Source: Streptomyces longhuiensis (GTDB taxonomy: Bacteria > Actinomycetota > Actinomycetes > Streptomycetales > Streptomycetaceae). Taken from it: a stretch of DNA of 64,000 bases. The notes beneath the pieces were generated by a model. The model saw nothing but the letters and a program-made list of their open reading frames with translations, was not told the DNA's origin and did not search any database. Shown piece by piece: positions 60,540-64,000 of the stretch; the first letter of the stretch is position 1, and the number at the start of each line of letters is the position of its first letter. The translations under genes were made by a program, and so were the position numbers. The stretch covers positions 9,750,001-9,814,000 of the forward strand of contig NZ_CP085173.1 of the NCBI RefSeq assembly GCF_020616555.1, written 5' to 3'.

Positions 60540-61672
60540 CGCTTGCCTCCCTCACGGAAGTCGTAGCCGAGTGATTCCTTGAGATCCTTGCGGGCCGCGC
60601 TGAGCCTGCTCTTCACGGTGCCCGGGGCAATGTTCACCATCTCGGCGACCTCGTTGATGCTGTACCCGTACAGGTAGTGCATGAGCAGGCACTCGCGCTT
60701 GTCTCGCGTCAGGGCCCCGACCGCGGTGTACAGCGCAATCTTGTCTGCCGTTGTTGACGCAACATCGAGGCCATCGCACGGCGTGCCCGCGTCCGAGTCG
60801 TTCAAGGCGCGCTCAGGACGGTTGGCCAGCTTCTGATGCGCCCTGTTCAGGAGGCGGCGGCCGGTGTAGACCACCCAGGCGACGGGGTTGGGGTGTTCGC
60901 TTACTTCGCCCCACTTGCGGTAGGCGATCTCGAAGGCTCGGCTGGCTGCCTCCTGCGCGAGCTCCCAGTTGTCCTGCCGGGCGTTGAGGATGCGGCAGAC
61001 CTTCAGGAAGTGAGCCTTGAAGAAGTTGTCGAAGCTCATGGTCGGTTGGAGGGGAAGCTGAACTGCGGCTCGCAGATCGGCGAGCAATGCGTTGGCGCTC
61101 TCCTGAAGTGGCCAGGTGATGTGTTCGATGAGGAAGTTGGGGGCGCAGCGATCTCCGAAAATGACCATCAGGCGCTCTCCGGGGAGGCGTGAGGGCCACA
61201 GGAGCCCTTGGGCCCAAGGATTGTGCTGGCGTAGCGCCGAAGACCAGGCCCGTGCTTGGACCAAGTTGTCGGAGAGAACGAGTTCGGATGAGCCACCGGC
61301 GGCCTGGACGGACACCGCCGTCGTCAGATCGATGAGCTGCAGAGGCTCTGTGGTCCGCAGCTGTGTGAGCTGGCGGTCCTTAACCGCCGCAAAAGGCACT
61401 ACTCGCAGCCCCGTGTCAGGGTTGAATGGCAGTGCCCTCAGCAGTGTGGCTGCCACGGCCGCCTTGGGGGTGGGGGCCGCGTAGAGATGGGGATAAGGAT
61501 CCGCTGGCGTGCCGTCGAAGCGCCCGCCTGTGAAGAGGTCCGCCTGTCGAGGGTTGAAGGCTGTCGACGAGACGCGCTTGCTGTGGACCCGGTACAGCTG
61601 GGTGCCGACTGGAATCTCAAGTCGGTGGGCCGCCAACGGCCCTGCCGGCGGGGGAGAAATGGGCAGGGACAT
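60536..61672 (-). CDS. RES-domain/ECF sigma factor fusion protein (378 aa)
   Basis: ATG at 61672 with GAGGAGAAG upstream. Residues 20-190 are a RES domain: 'LYRVHSKRVSSTAFNPRQAD' (R28), 'TGGRFDGT' (R51), 'YPHLYAAPTPKAAVAATLLR' (Y64) and 'GLLWPSRLPGERLMVIFGDR' (S161). RES enzymes phosphorolyse NAD; the Glu usual in 'AxxETLL' is Ala75 here. Residues 212-285 form sigma region 2 ('FDNFFKAHFLKVCRILNARQ', 'AFEIAYRKWGEV') and 305-370 region 4 with the helix-turn-helix 'YSINEVAEMVNIAPGTVKSR'. It directs polymerase to unknown promoters, with the RES part probably sensing or hydrolysing a nucleotide. I know of no described protein with this order; small genes flank it on both sides of one operon. Confidence 0.9.
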   Translation of the reverse strand: MSLPISPPPAGPLAAHRLEIPVGTQLYRVHSKRVSSTAFNPRQADLFTGGRFDGTPADPYPHLYAAPTPKAAVAATLLRALPFNPDTGLRVVPFAAVKDRQLTQLRTTEPLQLIDLTTAVSVQAAGGSSELVLSDNLVQARAWSSALRQHNPWAQGLLWPSRLPGERLMVIFGDRCAPNFLIEHITWPLQESANALLADLRAAVQLPLQPTMSFDNFFKAHFLKVCRILNARQDNWELAQEAASRAFEIAYRKWGEVSEHPNPVAWVVYTGRRLLNRAHQKLANRPERALNDSDAGTPCDGLDVASTTADKIALYTAVGALTRDKRECLLMHYLYGYSINEVAEMVNIAPGTVKSRLSAARKDLKESLGYDFREGGKR

Positions 61673-61675
61673 GGG

Positions 61676-61957
61676 TCACTTCTCCTCAGCCGCGATGAGA
61701 GCATTGTGGCGGGTCAGCAGGAGTTTTGAGGGCGCAGATACAGCGCGATCGCGGCGGACGGACTCGCCAACAATGACGTCCAGCTGTTCCTCCCGAGCGG
61801 GGACGGTGATTTCCAGGACGCTGCCGTCGGCCCGCTGGTCGTAGATCCTGCCGCCCTGCTCGATCGCCAGTGGCGCCGTGAGCAGAGTCGTACGCCGCTC
61901 TCGCTCGAACACTGCCGCGTTCTTACCGTCGATCCAGCTGCGGATCGTGTGCCACAT
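61676..61957 (-). CDS. First gene of the RES-sigma operon, unknown (93 aa)
   Basis: ATG at 61957 with AGGGAAGG upstream; the open frame extends to an ATG at 62026 but that part is less likely. It reads 'MWHTIRSWIDGKNAAVFERE' 'RRTTLLTAPLAIEQGGRIYD' and ends 'LLLTRHNALIAAEEK'. Its stop is 3 bp before the RES-sigma start. A small beta-rich protein; no family recognised. Its place suggests a dedicated partner or regulator of the fusion protein. Confidence 0.72.
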   Translation of the reverse strand: MWHTIRSWIDGKNAAVFERERRTTLLTAPLAIEQGGRIYDQRADGSVLEITVPAREEQLDVIVGESVRRDRAVSAPSKLLLTRHNALIAAEEK

Positions 61958-62235
61958 GCCACCTTCCCTTCCATGTCGGGTGCCGCCTGCGAGCGACAGC
62001 GCCGCTCGGATCATCTGAACCACCATGCCCGCTCCCTCAGCCTGTTGTGTTTGCCTTCACTCCAGTAAGGCCTTCGACCCGCGGACTGGTTCACACGAGT
62101 TCTGGAACCGCGGTCAGCGCGGGGATCGATCTCGGCTGTGAGGTGGGCGGCACGTGTCTGGGGGCACCAGAACGCGACCAACTCAGGGGCGTGCGCATCG
62201 GCCGCCGAGCGGGGGAGGCCGCATAGCGTGGCGAT

Positions 62236-62500
62236 GTGAGACGCATCGACAGCGAGGAGGCGCGGAAGATCGTCGAGTCCGGCCAGGTCATGCCACGCCA
62301 CGAGCTCGAGCGGGATCGCCGCTGCACGGCATTCGGCAAGGAAAGATGTCCTCGGGTTCGAATACGGCGCAGACGAGACCCCGCCCGGCCGCTACCGATT
62401 CGCCGTTGAGGTCGAGGACGCGGCTGGGGTCATGTGGTGGATCGAGCTCAACGCCCACCCGGGCGAGATCATCGAAGAAGACGGTTTCGCGAACCGGTGA
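62236..62500 (+). pseudogene. Small hypothetical gene with a frameshift
   Basis: GTG at 62236 reads 'VRRIDSEEARKIVESGQVMP' 'RHELERDRRCTAFGKER'; from about 62340 the next frame carries the natural continuation 'VLGFEYGADETPPGRYRFAV' 'EVEDAAGVMWWIELNAHPGE' to TGA at 62500. One inserted or lost base explains it. The function is unknown. Confidence 0.5.
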
Positions 62501-62584
62501 GGCATGGGTCCTTCCCTGGGCCGGGCACACGGCCGTAGGGGGTGAAGGGGCCCACCGGAGGCTCGCTGCAGGAGAGGCCACCCC

Positions 62585-62695
62585 ATGGCGCAGCGCACCA
62601 TCCGCCACTATGAGACGACGATCCGCCAGAACACGGATGACACGGCGACGAACGCGAGCGTCGCGACGATCCGCGACTTAGACGGTGTCCTACAT
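62585..62695 (+). pseudogene. 5' end of a gene cut by a transposase fragment
   Basis: ATG at 62585 with AGGAGAGG upstream reads 'MAQRTIRHYETTIRQNTDDT' 'ATNASVATIRDLDG' and then runs into the transposase fragment. Only about 35 codons remain. Confidence 0.45.
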
Positions 62696-63035
62696 GGTGA
62701 GTTTCAGGAGCCGTTTGTAGCAGCAGAGGGCTGTGGCGAGGCCGAGAAAGGCCAGGTAGTTGGCAGGTTGGCGCTCGTAACGAGGGCTGAGTCTGCGGTA
62801 GCCCGTCATCCACGACATCGTCCGCTCGATCACCCACCTGCGGCGCCCTAATCGTTCGCTGGACTCGACACTCTTGCGGGCGATGCGGACCCCGATGCGC
62901 TTGCCCCAGAGCCATCGCCGCAGGTGAGGGATGGCGTAGGCCTTGTCGGCGTGCAGCTTGGCGGGCTTGCGTCGGCGTGGGCCGCGGCGGGAGCGGGTCG
63001 GCGGGATCCCGCGGACCAGGGGCTGCAGGGCCCCG
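62690..63035 (-). mobile_element. IS5-family transposase C-terminal fragment
   Basis: 'RKPAKLHADKAYAIPHLRRW', 'LWGKRIGVRIARKSVESSER' and 'GRRRWVIERTMSWMTGYRRL' 'SPRYERQPANYLAFLGLATA' end at 62690. These are the second Asp (DKAY) and Glu (IERTMSW) regions of the DDE domain. The first half is absent; the 5' side joins unrelated DNA before the peptidase gene. Confidence 0.72.
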
Positions 63036-63271
63036 GGAGCTGACCGCCGTTCGAGAAGACGGCCGCACCGGCTGAAGGCTTCGCCCCGTGCCGCGTGAGC
63101 TCTCCCGCGCATCGGGGAAGTGCTCCTGGCGAGCAGCCGTCCCCCGGCGCTAACTTGGATCTGCTGGCAGTGCCAGCACGAGCCGGAGGAGGCACAAGTG
63201 GGCGCTGGCACAGCCTGGTTACCAGGGCGCGGCGGCGCCCGGAAAGCTTCAGCACGGGATACCGGAACCGG

Positions 63272-64000
63272 ATGAGCGCCGGACGCCGCGCACCGCAGCG
63301 GCCGGACGAGCGCGTCCTGGTCTCCGGGACCACACTGCGCTTCGCCGTACTCGTGGTTCTGATCCTGGTGAGCAGCGCCTGGATGAGCCTGCTGCCTCTC
63401 GCCGCGGGACACACCTCGTCCGGCAGCACATCTATCGGCGACTCCAGCGGATGCGACCTGGCCGCCGGGGGAGACCCCGGCCGCATCGGTGGCCCCGTGC
63501 CCCAGGAAGACACCAGCGCCTATCGCACCTGCATCGACAAGGTCTCCTCCCCCTCGGACCCGTCCCCATGGCTGTCCGCGGTGTGGCCGCTCCTCGTCGT
63601 GGCAGCGGCCGCCGTACTCATGTGGGCGATACCCGCCTGGAAGGCACGACGGAGCCGGGTCGTCCCGCTGGAGGCGGTCGATCCCGACGGGGAGATCCAC
63701 GCGGTGCTGCGCCAACTCTCCACGGTGGCCGGACTCGACCACCTGCCGCGTGTGATCGTCGATCCCGCGGCGGTGTCAGGCGGTGCGGTGGTGTTCGGTA
63801 GCAACCGCCGGCCGACCATCCGCTTGCACGGCGGGCTCATCGTCCGTCGGCACACCGACCCGGAACGCTTCCGCGCCGTGGTCCTCCACGAGTACGCCCA
63901 CATCCGCAACGGTGACATCACGCTCACCTACCTCACCGTGGCCCTGTGGAGAGCGTTCCTCGGCCTGGTGCTGCTGCCCTACCTCGCTGTCCTCCTCACC
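63272..64000 (+). CDS. M48-like membrane metallopeptidase, right-truncated by window edge
   Basis: The frame runs off the window without a stop; 243 codons are visible from ATG 63272. A hydrophobic helix ('FAVLVVLILVSSAWMSLLPL') is followed by a short extracytoplasmic loop with two Cys, a second helix ('LSAVWPLLVVAAAAVLMWAI'), and a soluble domain with 'LSTVAGLDHLPRVIVDPAAV'. 'FRAVVLHEYAHIRNGDITL' carries the HExxH zinc site (His206, Glu207, His210). A third helix begins at the end. Family M48/M56 proteins cleave membrane or exported proteins; the third zinc ligand lies outside the window. Confidence 0.85.
   Translation, partial: MSAGRRAPQRPDERVLVSGTTLRFAVLVVLILVSSAWMSLLPLAAGHTSSGSTSIGDSSGCDLAAGGDPGRIGGPVPQEDTSAYRTCIDKVSSPSDPSPWLSAVWPLLVVAAAAVLMWAIPAWKARRSRVVPLEAVDPDGEIHAVLRQLSTVAGLDHLPRVIVDPAAVSGGAVVFGSNRRPTIRLHGGLIVRRHTDPERFRAVVLHEYAHIRNGDITLTYLTVALWRAFLGLVLLPYLAVLLT

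Noticed and set aside
62030..62110. TGAAC-type -35 box upstream of the RES-sigma operon
   Set aside because: A single short motif with no matching -10 box of a known ECF class; it cannot be distinguished from chance in this composition.

Overview
This window is high-GC DNA with GTG, TTG and ATG starts, purine-rich ribosome sites and many genes overlapping by 4 bp (ATGA or GTGA). A chaplin, a BldB-era style regulator set, RHS and graspetide genes, and many families I know mainly from Streptomyces place it in a Streptomyces-like actinomycete. The density of insertion sequences, transposase stubs and frameshifted genes suggests an accessory chromosome arm or a similar unstable region. No rRNA, tRNA or CRISPR array was seen.

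Layout. 0-4 kb: a recombinase, a HEAT-repeat protein, and an ECF41-type sigma factor coupled to a carboxymuconolactone-decarboxylase-like gene with a matching promoter. 4-10 kb: a secreted GH59 galactocerebrosidase-like enzyme with a ricin-type lectin domain, broken sugar genes, a BrkB-like membrane protein and a HAD protein. 10-17 kb: a mosaic of IS21, IS256, ISL3 and recombinase pieces around tpx and several hypothetical genes, plus a frameshifted OGG-fold protein. 17-22.4 kb: a 1,565-residue RHS toxin with a nuclease-like tip, followed by a SUKH immunity gene. 24.7-31.3 kb: two zinc-ribbon proteins, a membrane protein, a Cys-rich small protein and a TPR-CHAT protease, arranged like a conflict or defence system. 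32.4-36 kb: an extracellular polysaccharide locus (hyaluronan-synthase-like GT2, nucleotide-sugar dehydrogenase, a truncated second GT2, two tiny membrane proteins). 37-40.6 kb: a chaplin, a lamin-tail protein with a Gly-Gln repeat tail, and a coiled-coil/basic/winged-helix protein.

41.6-47.6 kb: another GT2, relics, an epoxide-hydrolase-like enzyme and an orphan FxLD-type methyltransferase. 48.1-54.4 kb: a graspetide (omega-ester RiPP) cluster, with precursor, ATP-grasp ligase and PIMT-like methyltransferase translationally coupled, next to an HATPase, a SLOG-like protein and an XRE/TPR regulator. 55-56.2 kb: a MarR pair. 56.6-59.6 kb: an IS5-type element that carries a passenger gene, and a complete IS3-type element with a 3-bp target duplication. 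60.3-62 kb: a three-gene operon whose central protein joins an N-terminal RES (NAD-phosphorylase-type) domain to a C-terminal ECF sigma factor. 63.3-64 kb: an M48-like membrane metallopeptidase running off the window.

The best candidates for undescribed biology are the RES-sigma operon and the CHAT/zinc-ribbon cluster. The graspetide cluster, the RHS/SUKH pair and the polysaccharide locus belong to known types with local oddities. All functions are inferred from sequence reading alone; no database search was run.
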